The notes under the pieces: generated by a model
What the model was told of the DNA's origin: nothing
The model's input: the letters and a program-made list of their open reading frames with translations, nothing else
The model's database searches: none
In this document: positions 1 through 8,508 of the stretch, one piece after another
Layout: the number at the start of each line of letters is the position of its first letter
Numbering within the stretch: the stretch's first letter is position 1
Source: Henriciella sp. AS95
Lineage (GTDB): Bacteria > Pseudomonadota > Alphaproteobacteria > Caulobacterales > Hyphomonadaceae
Reading direction: 5' to 3'
Assembly (NCBI RefSeq): GCF_038900055.1
Contig: NZ_JBBMQM010000001.1
Span: 1,426,001 to 1,490,000 of the forward strand
DNA: 64,000 nucleotides
Program-made: the position numbers and the translations under genes

Positions 1-601
1 TTTTGGCAGAGCCGCCCTTGAAATCCATCGCTTTGCGGCTGTCGGAATTGGACCAGATGATGCAGTTGTTTGCTTCTAGCTGTCCCTGATCTTTGATCGT
101 GAGGCCCGATCTCTTCGGCTCGAGTGTCAGCACGCAGAGTGGGAAGCCCCAGGTGGCTGTCGCGACGGCGCGGCGACGGATCGGCGTGGTGGACTTGGAT
201 CCGACAAGCTTCGCGAAATAGTTCACCGGTTTGAACTGAAGCTCAACCTTGAGATTGGTGTGCTGGCCATATGCGTCTTCCGTGACAGCGGCGACGTCGA
301 GTTCGGTCAGCGAATAGTCGGTGTTTTGCGTGGCGAGTGAGCGGGCCTGCTCATGGGCGGCCTTGAGGCGTTCCTCGGCTTTGGGCGAATCTGAGTGAAG
401 AAAGGCTGTTGCACCGCCGAGAGCCGACGAGTCGGCGGCATGCTGCAGATTGTTGGACGAGCGAGAGTCCATGCCAAGCGCGATCGTTCCGCCGACGAGC
501 GACAGGATGGCCATCAGGCTGATGGCGAAAATAGGCATCGTACTGGCGTCGGCGGACGCACAGAATCGACGAATGCCAAACGGGGCGCGGCGCTTTTTCA
601 C
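1..601 (-). CDS. TadE/TadG-like Flp pilus assembly protein (3' part off the window)
   Basis: The gene starts with GTG at 601 on the minus strand and runs off the left edge, so about 200 N-terminal residues are visible. It opens with a short basic stretch (KKRRAPFGIRRF), followed by one hydrophobic helix (MPIFAISLMAILSLVGG) and then the motif NNLQHAADSSALGGA. This layout is typical of the N-terminal TadG/putative Flp pilus domain, where the helix anchors the protein in the inner membrane and the rest faces the periplasm. The remaining visible part has the mixed strand pattern of a TadG body and one short Cys pair region (PLCVL, NNCII). No better start lies upstream in frame. The neighbour at 875 points the same way but is unrelated. 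A von Willebrand-type C-terminal domain may follow outside the window; that cannot be judged. Confidence 0.72.
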   Translation of the reverse strand, partial: MKKRRAPFGIRRFCASADASTMPIFAISLMAILSLVGGTIALGMDSRSSNNLQHAADSSALGGATAFLHSDSPKAEERLKAAHEQARSLATQNTDYSLTELDVAAVTEDAYGQHTNLKVELQFKPVNYFAKLVGSKSTTPIRRRAVATATWGFPLCVLTLEPKRSGLTIKDQGQLEANNCIIWSNSDSRKAMDFKGGSAK

Positions 602-874
602 AACTCGTTTATTACAAAACGTCGTGAAAGCTACTCTAAGTCGAATGATGAAATTTGAGCGATTTTGTCTGAAATCAGGCCTTTTTTGCAGTCGTTTCCG
701 CAGATTTGCAGTGGCTTGAACGGCCCGGTGCGTCGCAGTGTGTTCGTTCGCTGCCGGATGGCTGTGTGTTCCGTCATGGCAGGTGTCTCAACCTTGTCTT
801 TCGGTCCAGTGACGGGGGCCATCGCGGCAGCTGACCTGCGTGACGGGCTGTGGAATCCGCGCCGGAATGGCGGA

Positions 875-1609
875 CTAACTCCAGCGTTTTGCCAGTTTCT
901 GGTCGATCTCGTTGGCTTCACTCTTCTGGGCGCCCTGATATCCGGTGACGGCATCGGCGACGAAGGGGTTGTCGGCGCGTTCCTGTCCGAAGGTGCTCAT
1001 TGGGCCGTGTCCGGGGACAAAACGGATATCGGTGCCGAGCGGCCAGAGCTTGCTTGTGATCGAATCGATCAGCTGCTGATGGTTGCCGCGCGGAAAGTCC
1101 GTCCGGCCAACCGAGCCGCGGAACAGGACGTCGCCAACAAAGGCCAGGGCGCCGCTCTCATTGTAGATCACGACATGGCCGGGCGTGTGGCCGGGGCAGT
1201 GGGCGACGCCGAATGTCACGCCATCGAGCTCCAGCTCGTCGCCATCCTCCAGATAGCGGTCCGGCGTGACGTTCTGGCCGTCGGTGATGCCATAGCGCTT
1301 GCCGGACGATTCGATCTCGTCGAGCAGCCATTGATCATCCTTGTGCGGGCCGATGATTTCAGCGCCTGTCCGGTCTTTAACCGCCTTGGCCGCGCCGGCA
1401 TGGTCCATATGGCCATGGGTCAGCCACACGCCGACAATCTTCACACCGAACTCCTCGGCCGCGCCCATCAGCTTGTCGATGTCGCCGCCGGGATCAACGA
1501 ACACGCCTTCCATGGTCTCGATCGACCAGATCATCGAGGTGTTCTGCTGGAGCGGCGTCGTCGGAATGACGCGGATTTCGAGTTTCGGCTGGGTCTGTTG
1601 GTCTGTCAT
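875..1609 (-). CDS. MBL-fold metallo-hydrolase (glyoxalase II-like)
   Basis: A 244-residue cytosolic protein with the metallo-beta-lactamase signature THGHMDH at residues 64-70. The later metal ligands are also present: H in CPGHTPGH, D in FVGDVLF and H in VPGHGP. The length and the GSVGRTDFP segment fit the YcbL-type hydroxyacylglutathione hydrolase-like branch, which usually binds two zinc or iron ions and hydrolyses thioesters; the actual substrate cannot be read from sequence. The ATG at 1609 is the natural start. The gene stands alone between the partial pilus gene and a lipoprotein gene, with short gaps on both sides. Confidence 0.88.
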   Translation of the reverse strand: MTDQQTQPKLEIRVIPTTPLQQNTSMIWSIETMEGVFVDPGGDIDKLMGAAEEFGVKIVGVWLTHGHMDHAGAAKAVKDRTGAEIIGPHKDDQWLLDEIESSGKRYGITDGQNVTPDRYLEDGDELELDGVTFGVAHCPGHTPGHVVIYNESGALAFVGDVLFRGSVGRTDFPRGNHQQLIDSITSKLWPLGTDIRFVPGHGPMSTFGQERADNPFVADAVTGYQGAQKSEANEIDQKLAKRWS

Positions 1610-1647
1610 GGCGCTCTATGTAGGGGCAGATATGTTTCGTTGGAAGC

Positions 1648-2313
1648 TCATGAGCCGAATGCAAGTTCAATGGCTTCCGCGAAAGCATCCCGGCTGGCTT
1701 CATAAATTGCGTTGATCTTCACTTCCTGAGCCGGGTCCATCGGCTTTCTGGAAGTGCCCTTCAATCGCAGGGAAGGAGCTTCTGGATCGCAGACCACCAG
1801 AATCGATACATTGGCCGCTAATTCGTTCGTCGCGTCTTCGATATTCAGCGAAACCGATTCCAAACCCAGAAGACAGATGCCACCTGTATCTAAATCTGGG
1901 GTGTCACCAAGGAGAAGCAGGCTGCTATTCTGCCGTTCAAGTGCTTTGCTAAGGCTGCGTTCGACGACATAGGATGCGGGTAGAGCGAAAGCGGGTGCGT
2001 TGTTCGTCTCTTTGAAGTCCCCGAAGTAATAGACGACCTTGTCGAAGGTGACAGCATCAAGAACGAGCAACTTCTCTTGGCGATACTGCTCCAGCGACAT
2101 TGGTAGTGTCGGAATATCGATCTCCAAAACGTCTGGACCAGGCGGCATTGCTTCAAACGGCTTATCCTTGTCCATGATCAGGAAGCCGGTTCGGTCAACG
2201 GTCTTGCCATTGTTGATGATCACAGAGGGTTCGGTAGTGGCGCAACCCGAGATGAGCAATCCAAACAATGCGCTAGCCAGTAACCAGGGTCGAACGGTTG
2301 TAAGTGTCATCAT
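1648..2313 (-). CDS. Predicted lipoprotein, function unknown
   Basis: The protein has about 221 residues and starts at ATG 2313. That ATG overlaps the stop codon of the upstream PqiA-like gene (TAATG), so the two are probably translationally coupled. The N-terminus is a lipoprotein signal peptide with lipobox LLISGC, which places the mature protein on a membrane facing the periplasm. The mature part starts with a Val/Ile/Asn stretch and contains no motif I recognise. The position behind a PqiA-like membrane protein suggests an ABC-auxiliary (PqiC-like) lipoprotein, but the sequence itself does not show that family's pattern clearly. An alternative longer start five codons upstream would extend into the pqiA-like gene and is less likely. 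Confidence 0.6.
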   Translation of the reverse strand: MMTLTTVRPWLLASALFGLLISGCATTEPSVIINNGKTVDRTGFLIMDKDKPFEAMPPGPDVLEIDIPTLPMSLEQYRQEKLLVLDAVTFDKVVYYFGDFKETNNAPAFALPASYVVERSLSKALERQNSSLLLLGDTPDLDTGGICLLGLESVSLNIEDATNELAANVSILVVCDPEAPSLRLKGTSRKPMDPAQEVKINAIYEASRDAFAEAIELAFGS

Positions 2314-2837
2314 TAAATCGGTTTCCACCTCGAAAACGACAGGCGCAGCGTTGCGAGGTTATTCAGGATCACGCCGACGGTGAAATAGTAGAGGCCTATC
2401 TTCGGGATGAAGCCGACATAGGCCATGGTCTGTGACAGGCCGATCAGCAGGGCGGCGAGGAAGACGTCCAGCATCGACCATTTTGCGAGAATGTTCAGCC
2501 ACCAGGCGAGTTTCGGGCTGGGCGGGGCGCCGCGCCGGAAGATGATGGCGGCAAGAATTGTCTTCGACAGCGGGAAGATGCCGGAAAATATAATGACGAC
2601 AACGCCCATGAAGACGAGGTCAAACTCGAAGAGGGTGCGCACAATCCCCCAGAGATTATACTCGATCATCAGGCCGATCGTGTTGGGCTTCATGATCGAG
2701 GGCTGGGAAATGCCCATGATGATCAGCGCGGCCGAGACATAGAGCAGCCATTCGGAAACGACGTCTATGATCTTGCTCGGCAGCTTGCCCTTCGGGCGCG
2801 GCTCGGCGGTGGTTTCGGAGGCGGTTGTGTCTGTCAT
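2313..2837 (-). CDS. Paraquat-inducible protein A-like membrane protein
   Basis: This 174-residue protein is built from four hydrophobic segments (approximately residues 30-50, 70-90, 112-132 and 140-160) with a charged N-terminal tail. The segment AKWSMLDVFLAALLIGL matches the conserved KWSMLDVF core of PqiA/YebS domains. PqiA proteins sit in the inner membrane and take part in lipid transport or envelope stress systems together with MCE proteins; here only one PqiA domain is present and no MCE gene is adjacent. The lipoprotein gene follows with a TAATG overlap, so the two form a two-gene operon. The single-domain size is about half that of E. coli PqiA. Confidence 0.82.
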   Translation of the reverse strand: MTDTTASETTAEPRPKGKLPSKIIDVVSEWLLYVSAALIIMGISQPSIMKPNTIGLMIEYNLWGIVRTLFEFDLVFMGVVVIIFSGIFPLSKTILAAIIFRRGAPPSPKLAWWLNILAKWSMLDVFLAALLIGLSQTMAYVGFIPKIGLYYFTVGVILNNLATLRLSFSRWKPI

Positions 2838-2945
2838 GTCGAAGAGACAACGTCAGACACCGGCAAAGGTGTCAACGCTTCCCACACAACCGATTAGCGA
2901 CTAGTTTGCTGCACGAACTGAAACTGGTCCATGCGGAGGCGGCTC

Positions 2946-3857
2946 ATGGGACGCGGCGCCATCATTCTTATCGCCCTTGCAGGGCTCGCCCTCTATTACT
3001 TTTCGAACCGGGAAGTGAACCCTTATTCGGGCCGGGCGGAGTTCAATACGATCTCGATCGATCAGGCGTCTCAACTGGGCGCGCAGTCCTATCAACAGAT
3101 CCTGCAGCAGGAGGGCGGCAAGGTCCTCTGTCCGACCCTGTCAGCCGGGGCATGCCCGGACGATGAGCTTGAAGTGGTCGCGACGGTTCGCGAAATTGGT
3201 GAGCGCCTGCAGGCGGCTGCGATCGAGCTGGAGCAGGACTACATCGCTGCCGGATACGATTTTGAGCCCGTCGCCCGCGACTTTGCCTGGACTTACAATG
3301 TCATCGAGTCCGAACAGCCAAACGCGTTCTGCCTGCCGGGCGGCTATGTGGCGGTCTATACCGGGATCATGGACATTACCGGCAATTATGATGGGCAGGT
3401 CACCCGCGCGGATCTTGATGATGTCGATAAGCTGGCTGTGGTCATGGGGCATGAGATCGGCCATGCGCTCGCCCATCATGGGGCCAAGCGGATGAGCCAG
3501 GGACAGCTTGCACAGCTCGGCATGATGGCCGTCGGCGTCGGTGTCGGGGATATGGATCCCGGTCAGCGCCAGATGGTGATGGCGACGCTTGGCATGGCGG
3601 CGCAGGGCGGGCTGATGAAATTCTCCCGTGAGCACGAAGCCGAAGCCGACAAGATCGGCCTCGAGCTGCTGGTGCGCGCCTGCTACGACCCGCGCGAGGC
3701 GCCGGAGCTGTGGGAGCGGATGGGGCAGATTGGCGGACAGCGCCCGCCGGAATGGATGTCGACCCACCCGGCGTCTGAAACGCGAGCCGAGAATTTTCGC
3801 CGCTGGATGCCGGAAGCCATCGCCCAGTATGAGCAGAATTGCGGGGCGCTGCGCTAG
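2946..3857 (+). CDS. M48 family metalloprotease
   Basis: I place the start at ATG 2946 because GGAGG at 2935-2939 lies six bases upstream; an in-frame ATG at 2931 would add five residues. The protein (303 residues) has an N-terminal hydrophobic anchor (IILIALAGLALYYF) and then the peptidase domain. The zinc motif HEIGH is at residues 169-173 and the third ligand glutamate lies in EHEAEAD near 229-235. These are the M48 (HtpX/Oma1/BepA-type) signatures. Members degrade or assist folding of envelope proteins. The C-terminal STHPASETRAEN segment is the usual M48 end. The stop overlaps the end of the convergent GFA gene by four bases. Confidence 0.92.
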   Translation: MGRGAIILIALAGLALYYFSNREVNPYSGRAEFNTISIDQASQLGAQSYQQILQQEGGKVLCPTLSAGACPDDELEVVATVREIGERLQAAAIELEQDYIAAGYDFEPVARDFAWTYNVIESEQPNAFCLPGGYVAVYTGIMDITGNYDGQVTRADLDDVDKLAVVMGHEIGHALAHHGAKRMSQGQLAQLGMMAVGVGVGDMDPGQRQMVMATLGMAAQGGLMKFSREHEAEADKIGLELLVRACYDPREAPELWERMGQIGGQRPPEWMSTHPASETRAENFRRWMPEAIAQYEQNCGALR

Positions 3858-4318
3858 TCTGCGCGCCCGACAGATCGCGCATAGGCTTCGATCAGCGGGG
3901 CCATATCCGCTTCGACCGGAAATTCCGTGAAACTGTGCGGCGCGCCTGTTTCGGCCCATGGCAGTTTCGCGCTCGTGAATGTCTCCATGAACGGCGCGTA
4001 CCAGCTGGTATCGTCGCACAATGTGGCGCGGACATTGGCAATGAAGTCGATTTGCGGTGGTCGGGTGAACATCCAGGTCATGCAGTCGGGACAGAAATGG
4101 TGTGGAAGGTCCTGCTTCAGCCCGCCTAGCACGGTCTCTCCCTGCAAGATCTCAAACCCGTCAGCCGGAACAGCCGCGCTCAGCGAGAATGCGCTGGACG
4201 ACATTCTCTGACAGCCCTTGCAATGGCACGCTGATGTGAAGATTGGCGGCGCGGAAATGCGGAAGCGGACCGCGCCGCAGCGGCAGCCGCCTTCGATTGG
4301 GAGGTTCGGGTCTTTCAT
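3854..4318 (-). CDS. GFA-family (glutathione-dependent formaldehyde-activating-like) protein
   Basis: A 154-residue cytosolic protein with the complete GFA/CENP-V zinc pattern: GGCRCGAVRF near the N-terminus, CHCKGC near residue 32-37 and FCPDCM near 77. These cysteines bind two zinc ions in this fold. Family members are annotated as glutathione S-transferase-like or formaldehyde-activating, but most have no proven reaction. A second, shorter GFA gene lies at 50053 in this window. The gene is convergent with the M48 protease and divergent from the small secreted protein at 4406. Confidence 0.88.
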   Translation of the reverse strand: MKDPNLPIEGGCRCGAVRFRISAPPIFTSACHCKGCQRMSSSAFSLSAAVPADGFEILQGETVLGGLKQDLPHHFCPDCMTWMFTRPPQIDFIANVRATLCDDTSWYAPFMETFTSAKLPWAETGAPHSFTEFPVEADMAPLIEAYARSVGRAD

Positions 4319-4405
4319 CTCGCCTTGCTCGCGTCATCATTTCAAATCATCGTCCGGCGCAGTATTGCTATTTGTTCGAGTTCGCCACAACTCATGAGGG
4401 ATGCC

Positions 4406-4915
4406 ATGTTGTCGAGAATTGTGATCGCCGCCTGTCTGTTTGCGATGTCCGCTTCGCAGGTGATGGCGCAGACGGCTGAGGTGAAAATGGTCGAGGGAGA
4501 CCTGCCGGGTGAATCCCGGTTCGAAGCGCCAGCTGGTCTTGAAGCCCTAACCGACCGCGATGTTGTTCTTCTCGACCTCAGCATGCTGCCTCTCGCCTGG
4601 CCGGGCGTGCTGCAAGAGGACGGCACCTACGCCACGCCGCAAACCTGCGACTTCGGGATGCTGGACGGTGTCGAGCGGATATCGGTGCCCACAGGGTCGA
4701 ACCATCTGCTCATGGATGTTCATATTGGTGACACGGTCCATCATCCGGCCAATGGGCTTTCCTGCGAATACAGCCCCGTTCTGGGCGGTCCGCAACAGGA
4801 CTGGGCGCGGATGAGGCTCTCGGGCTGCTTTATCGTACGGGATGTCTCCATTCCGACGGCGCGGCAGCTTGTGCTGAACCCGCTGCCGGGCTCGGCCTGC
4901 GGGCTTTATGAGTAG
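4406..4915 (+). CDS. Small secreted protein, function unknown
   Basis: The start at ATG 4406 is chosen because GAGGGA at 4396-4401 gives a good ribosome binding site and the protein then begins directly with a signal peptide (MLSRIVIAACLFAMS...VMAQ). The mature protein has about 148 residues and four cysteines (TCDFG, LSCEY, SGCFI, SACGL), which could form two disulfides in the periplasm. I recognise no family. Longer starts upstream add a non-signal-like extension that would hide the signal sequence. The gene is followed closely by the convergent oxygenase gene. Confidence 0.6.
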   Translation: MLSRIVIAACLFAMSASQVMAQTAEVKMVEGDLPGESRFEAPAGLEALTDRDVVLLDLSMLPLAWPGVLQEDGTYATPQTCDFGMLDGVERISVPTGSNHLLMDVHIGDTVHHPANGLSCEYSPVLGGPQQDWARMRLSGCFIVRDVSIPTARQLVLNPLPGSACGLYE

Positions 4916-4918
4916 CGG

Positions 4919-5581
4919 CTAGTTCAGTGGGTCGATGCGGCCGGGGCCGGACTGGTTCACGCGCCACCAGCCAGCCAGGCCGAGGCGTTTTTCATTGGTG
5001 ACTTCAACCGCGTGCGGGATGTCTTCTGACAGCATCAGCATGATGCCGGCACCTTCCGGCAAGATGCGGGCAATGGGGGCGTCTTCGAGGCCTGCGCCTG
5101 CCGGCCAGACGGCGAGCGCGCCGCCGCGGGGCTCGTCCCAGTCTTCGTTGAGGTATGCGACGAGCGAGATGACGCGGTTTCTCGCGCCGGCAAAGCTGTC
5201 GAGGTGGCGGTCATAGAAGCCGCCGGGCGGGTAGACAGCAAAACAGACTTCCATCTCGAACAGGCCGAGCATGAGTTCGCGATTGAGCGTCTGGCGCATG
5301 GTTTCGGTCCATGCCTGGAAGTCCCGCTGTGCCAGAGTCGAATTGTCGAACCAGGTGATGCGCGTGCGGCGGATCGTGCGATCAAGCTGGAAGCCGTCTT
5401 CGCGGCCGATGCCGGCGGCTTCAAGGTCTGCGGCGGCGTCGCGGACGATGAGTTCTTCGCGCAGGGCCGTGGTCAGCGCGTCCGGGAGAAGACCCGGCTG
5501 CCAGCTCCAGCCTTTTGTTGTGAGATCGTCGATGATGGCACCGTTGCGATTGTCGCCCGGCGCAAGACAGATGGCGTTCAG
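4919..5581 (-). CDS. 2OG-Fe(II) oxygenase (prolyl 4-hydroxylase-like), no canonical start codon
   Basis: The reading frame is open from an upstream stop inside carA and encodes a 2-oxoglutarate/iron oxygenase. The iron ligands are HxD (RHLDS, H126 and D128 if counted from 5581) and the distal His in DIPHAVEV. The 2OG-binding Arg is in [11 protein letters not shown]. The first ATG in frame is at 5299, which would give only 126 residues and drop part of the double-stranded beta helix. Upstream of it the frame contains no ATG, GTG or TTG. The most plausible start is the CTG at 5581, which overlaps the carA stop codon and is preceded by AAGGA nine bases away, giving 220 residues, the usual size. 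The product probably hydroxylates a peptide or small substrate in the cytosol. Confidence 0.75.
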   Translation of the reverse strand: MNAICLAPGDNRNGAIIDDLTTKGWSWQPGLLPDALTTALREELIVRDAAADLEAAGIGREDGFQLDRTIRRTRITWFDNSTLAQRDFQAWTETMRQTLNRELMLGLFEMEVCFAVYPPGGFYDRHLDSFAGARNRVISLVAYLNEDWDEPRGGALAVWPAGAGLEDAPIARILPEGAGIMLMLSEDIPHAVEVTNEKRLGLAGWWRVNQSGPGRIDPLN

Positions 5582-6753
5582 CTCTGTTGATCCTTCATGA
5601 AGCGGGCGAACCGCTCAAACAGGTAGAAACTGTCCTGCGGGCCGGGGCTCGCCTCCGGATGGTGCTGGACAGAGATAATCGGACGGTCCTTTACCCGCAG
5701 CCCGGAATTGGTGCCATCGAACAGGGATTTATGGCTCTCTTCCACGCCTTCAGGCAGCGTGGCGGTATCGACCGTAAAGCCATGATTCATCGAGACAATT
5801 TCGACCTTTCCGGTCTCAAAATCCTTGACCGGATGGTTGGCGCCGTGATGGCCCTGCGGCATCTTCATTGTCTGCGCGCCGAGCGCCAGCGCCAGAAGCT
5901 GGTGGCCGAGGCAGATGCCGAGCAGCGGCTTGCCGCTATCGACAAGCAGTCTGATCGTCTCGCCGCAGCGCTTGATCGTAGCGGCCGGATCGCCCGGACC
6001 GTTCGACAGCACGATGCCATCCGGGTTGAGTTTCATGATGTCTTCAAACGAGGTATCGCCCCGGACAATCGTCGCGCGCGCACCGACATGCGCGAGATTG
6101 CGCAGGATATTCTTCTTTACCCCGAAATCGAGCACGACGACGTGGAAATCGGTGTCGTCATTATTCGCATAGCCGGCGGTGATGTCCCACAGGCGCTCTG
6201 AATTGGCATAGGCGGCATCGCCGACGACATTGAGCGCAAGATCGGCATGTTCGAGGCCTTCCCAGGCGCGCGCCGCTTCGATCAGCGCGTCGACATCGAT
6301 TCTCCCATCAGGCGAGTGGGCGACAGCACATTTCGGCATTCCGCCCTCACGGATCATGCGGGTCAGCGCGCGCGTATCCACGCCTGAAACAGCGGTGATA
6401 TTCTTCTTCACGAGCCAGGCATCAAAATGGTCATTCGCGCGCCAGTTGGATGGCGGCGTGATCGGGTCACGGAAAACAGCGCCGGTGGCTGCCTTGCCTG
6501 CTTCTGCCGAGGATTCCTCATGATCGTCCGGGTTCGCGCCGACATTGCCGATATGCGGGAAGGTAAACAGCACCACCTGTCCGGCATAGGAGGGGTCTGT
6601 CAGGATTTCCTGATAACCTGTGATGGAGGTGTTGAAGCACAGCTCACCCACGGCGATTCCCGGTGCGCCGGAACCAACCCCCAGAAAGACCGTTCCATCC
6701 GCCAGTGCAATCGCACCCGTGGCTGGTGTATCGTGTTGATTTTTATCGGCCAT
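5578..6753 (-). CDS. carA: Carbamoyl-phosphate synthase small subunit
   Basis: CarA is the glutaminase subunit that releases ammonia from glutamine for carbamoyl phosphate synthesis, feeding arginine and pyrimidine biosynthesis. The 391-residue protein has the N-terminal CPSase small-chain domain ([17 protein letters not shown]) and a class I glutamine amidotransferase domain. The nucleophile is Cys281 in GICLGHQ and the His/Glu pair is HPE at 365-367. The ATG at 6753 is preceded by GAGGAG; the longer open frame up to 6813 has no such site. The gene is divergent from a YqeY-like gene, as in many alphaproteobacteria. carB is not in the window. The stop overlaps the oxygenase frame. Confidence 0.97.
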   Translation of the reverse strand: MADKNQHDTPATGAIALADGTVFLGVGSGAPGIAVGELCFNTSITGYQEILTDPSYAGQVVLFTFPHIGNVGANPDDHEESSAEAGKAATGAVFRDPITPPSNWRANDHFDAWLVKKNITAVSGVDTRALTRMIREGGMPKCAVAHSPDGRIDVDALIEAARAWEGLEHADLALNVVGDAAYANSERLWDITAGYANNDDTDFHVVVLDFGVKKNILRNLAHVGARATIVRGDTSFEDIMKLNPDGIVLSNGPGDPAATIKRCGETIRLLVDSGKPLLGICLGHQLLALALGAQTMKMPQGHHGANHPVKDFETGKVEIVSMNHGFTVDTATLPEGVEESHKSLFDGTNSGLRVKDRPIISVQHHPEASPGPQDSFYLFERFARFMKDQQS

Positions 6754-6881
6754 GGGCGTATCTCCTCGCGTCCTATCGACGCCATTAGGATTTCGGTCAC
6801 CATATGACCGCACTCTAGCTGGCGAGATAGGCGTTCAGTGACCGGGCCGTCAAGCGTCAGGTCCATTAGAAAAGTGTAGGT

Positions 6882-7370
6882 ATGGGACAGGCAGACGTTT
6901 CTCCATCCGACAGCATCCGCACCCGTATCCTGGATGCGCTCCAAACCGCCGTCAGCGATGAACCAGAAGGTACGCGTGCGCGCACGCTGCGACTGGTCAA
7001 ATGCGCCATGCGCGACCGTGACGTGACGGCGCGCGGCCAGGGCAATTGCGAAGGCTGTGAGGAAACAGACATTCGCAAGCTTCTCGAGACCATGGTTGCC
7101 CAGCGTGAGATCTCAGCGCGCGAATATGATGAAGCTGGCCGTGTCAGCGATGCTGAACGCGAGCGCGAGGAAATGGACATTATCCAGTCCTTCCTGCCAA
7201 CAGCGCTGAAGGGCGCCGCCCTTGAGCAGGCGGTCGACAAGGTCGTTGAGGACCTCGACGCGCACAAGCTGAAGGATATGGGCCGCTGCATGGCTGAGCT
7301 GCAAAGCCGCTATCCGGGCCGTATCGAAACCGGCAGCGCCGGCAAGGCCGTCCGCAAGGCCCTCGTTTAA
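6882..7370 (+). CDS. GatB/YqeY domain-containing protein
   Basis: A 162-residue protein consisting almost entirely of one YqeY domain. Its N-terminal part is helical (DSIRTRILDALQTAV) and it contains the typical YDEAGRVSDAEREREEMDIIQSFLP stretch, here described by position (about residues 83-108). It ends with YPGRIETGSAGKAVRKAL, the conserved C-terminal motif. YqeY resembles the tail of the GatB subunit of the tRNA-dependent amidotransferase and is thought to touch tRNA, but its role is not settled. It sits divergently to carA across a 128-base gap that must hold both promoters. It is slightly longer than the common 148-residue form because of an insert with two cysteines (GNCEGCEE). Confidence 0.9.
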   Translation: MGQADVSPSDSIRTRILDALQTAVSDEPEGTRARTLRLVKCAMRDRDVTARGQGNCEGCEETDIRKLLETMVAQREISAREYDEAGRVSDAEREREEMDIIQSFLPTALKGAALEQAVDKVVEDLDAHKLKDMGRCMAELQSRYPGRIETGSAGKAVRKALV

Positions 7371-7486
7371 GCCATTTTCGTCCTGCCCTTTCAGGCCTGC
7401 TCGCCGAAGCATCCGCGCGAGTAATTCCTGATGTCTTACGCTGACATTCAGCTAATTGGTTGACTGTTTCTGGTCAAAATGCTTAC

Positions 7487-7502
7487 TCAACCAAATGGTT
7501 GA
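7487..7502. promoter_or_regulatory. Operator-like palindrome over the ArsR start codon
   Basis: The sequence TCAACCAAATGGTTGA is an inverted repeat with 7-base arms and a 2-base spacer. It contains the ATG of the regulator gene. A half-site-like copy (ATTGGTTGAC) lies about 30 bases upstream at 7455-7464. ArsR-family regulators often bind such palindromes at their own promoter, so autoregulation is the likely use. Binding is inferred from position and symmetry only. Confidence 0.5.
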
Positions 7503-7842
7503 CCAATCCACTGTTCTTGATCGCGCCTTCAAGGCGCTGGCCGATCCGACCCGGCGCGGCATTATCGCCTCGCTGGCTGAGACCGATCAGGCGATATCGC
7601 GTCTGGCAGGCCCGTATGACATGTCGCTTGCTGCGGTTTCCAAACATGTGGGCATCCTGGCAGACGCCGGGCTGATCAGGCGCCGGCGCGTCGGCCGCGA
7701 GCATGTCTGTTCGCTGGATCGTCAGCGGCTGGCCGAAGTCGCCGAATGGACGGCGCGCTACAGCCGCTTCTGGACCGAGCGTCTCGATGCGCTGGAAGCA
7801 GTTTTGCAGGTCGATAATGACAATGAGGAAGGATCGTTCTGA
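7495..7842 (+). CDS. ArsR-family winged-helix regulator
   Basis: The protein has 115 residues from ATG 7495 and is a single winged-helix DNA-binding domain. The first helix is VLDRAFKALADPTRRGIIASL, given here as residues 5-25, and the recognition helix is SLAAVSKHVGILADAGLI. It lacks the metal-binding cysteines of classical ArsR and belongs to the branch that is usually paired with an AHSA1/SRPBCC gene, as here: the next gene starts in a TGATG overlap. The start codon sits inside a palindrome, which suggests that the protein shuts off its own expression. A TTG start at 7456 is possible but would add an unlikely Cys/Trp-rich leader. Confidence 0.88.
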   Translation: MVDQSTVLDRAFKALADPTRRGIIASLAETDQAISRLAGPYDMSLAAVSKHVGILADAGLIRRRRVGREHVCSLDRQRLAEVAEWTARYSRFWTERLDALEAVLQVDNDNEEGSF

Positions 7843-8378
7843 TGGCCGATTATGGAGCGCTGAATGGCGAGGGGACGCTTGTCTTCGAACGTTTGCTGCC
7901 AGGACCGATCGAGCGGGTCTGGGACTATATCGTGAAGCCGGAGCTGCGTGAGGCATGGTTCTGCGGCGGCAAGACAGACGATCATGCAGGCGGAACGATG
8001 ACGCTGGCGTTCGATCACCGCAAGCTGTCTGAGAGCGGTCCGCCAGAGAAATATGCCGATCAGGAAACAGGCTCATTCGATTGCGATATCCTGGTCTATG
8101 AACCCCCGCACCGGCTCGACATCACCTGGCCAGCCGAGCAGGGCCACCCGCCGACCGAAGTGTCCATCATGCTGAGCGAGGCGGATGGCAAGGTCCGCCT
8201 TGTCCTGCAGCACAAACGCCTGACGGACGGCGATTTCCTGATCGGCGCTGCGGCCGGCTGGCATGCGCACTTCGATTTGCTTCAGGACAATCTCGATGGC
8301 CGGGCCGTGCGAGACTTCTGGCCCCGCCACATGGCGCTTGAAGCGGCTTATGAGACACGGCTGAAAAAAACTGGCTGA
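7842..8378 (+). CDS. SRPBCC/AHSA1-family protein
   Basis: A 178-residue cytosolic protein of the START/Bet v1-like fold. The first strand and helix (LVFERLLPGPIERVWDYI), the W-containing segment REAWFCGG and the C-terminal helix HMALEAAYETRL fit the AHSA1 (activator of Hsp90 ATPase homologue) family. The fold forms a hydrophobic pocket that binds lipids or small aromatic ligands; the ligand here is unknown. It shares one base with the stop codon of the ArsR gene, so both are made from one transcript and the regulator probably controls it. No other gene follows in this operon. Confidence 0.88.
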   Translation: MADYGALNGEGTLVFERLLPGPIERVWDYIVKPELREAWFCGGKTDDHAGGTMTLAFDHRKLSESGPPEKYADQETGSFDCDILVYEPPHRLDITWPAEQGHPPTEVSIMLSEADGKVRLVLQHKRLTDGDFLIGAAAGWHAHFDLLQDNLDGRAVRDFWPRHMALEAAYETRLKKTG

Positions 8379-8508
8379 TGGGAATCACTGTTTGCCGGTT
8401 GATGGGGACAGCTAGGCCAGCGCCAGAATTCCACAGACATGCTGAAGCTTGTGCACCGCGGCAATCACCAGTGGCGCGAGACCCCCGGTTCGCGGTACAC
8501 TGAGCCTC

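Noticed and set aside
665-1705. 346-residue plus-strand open frame
   Set aside because: It lies opposite the MBL hydrolase and intergenic DNA, has no recognisable domain, and its codons mirror the real gene on the other strand.
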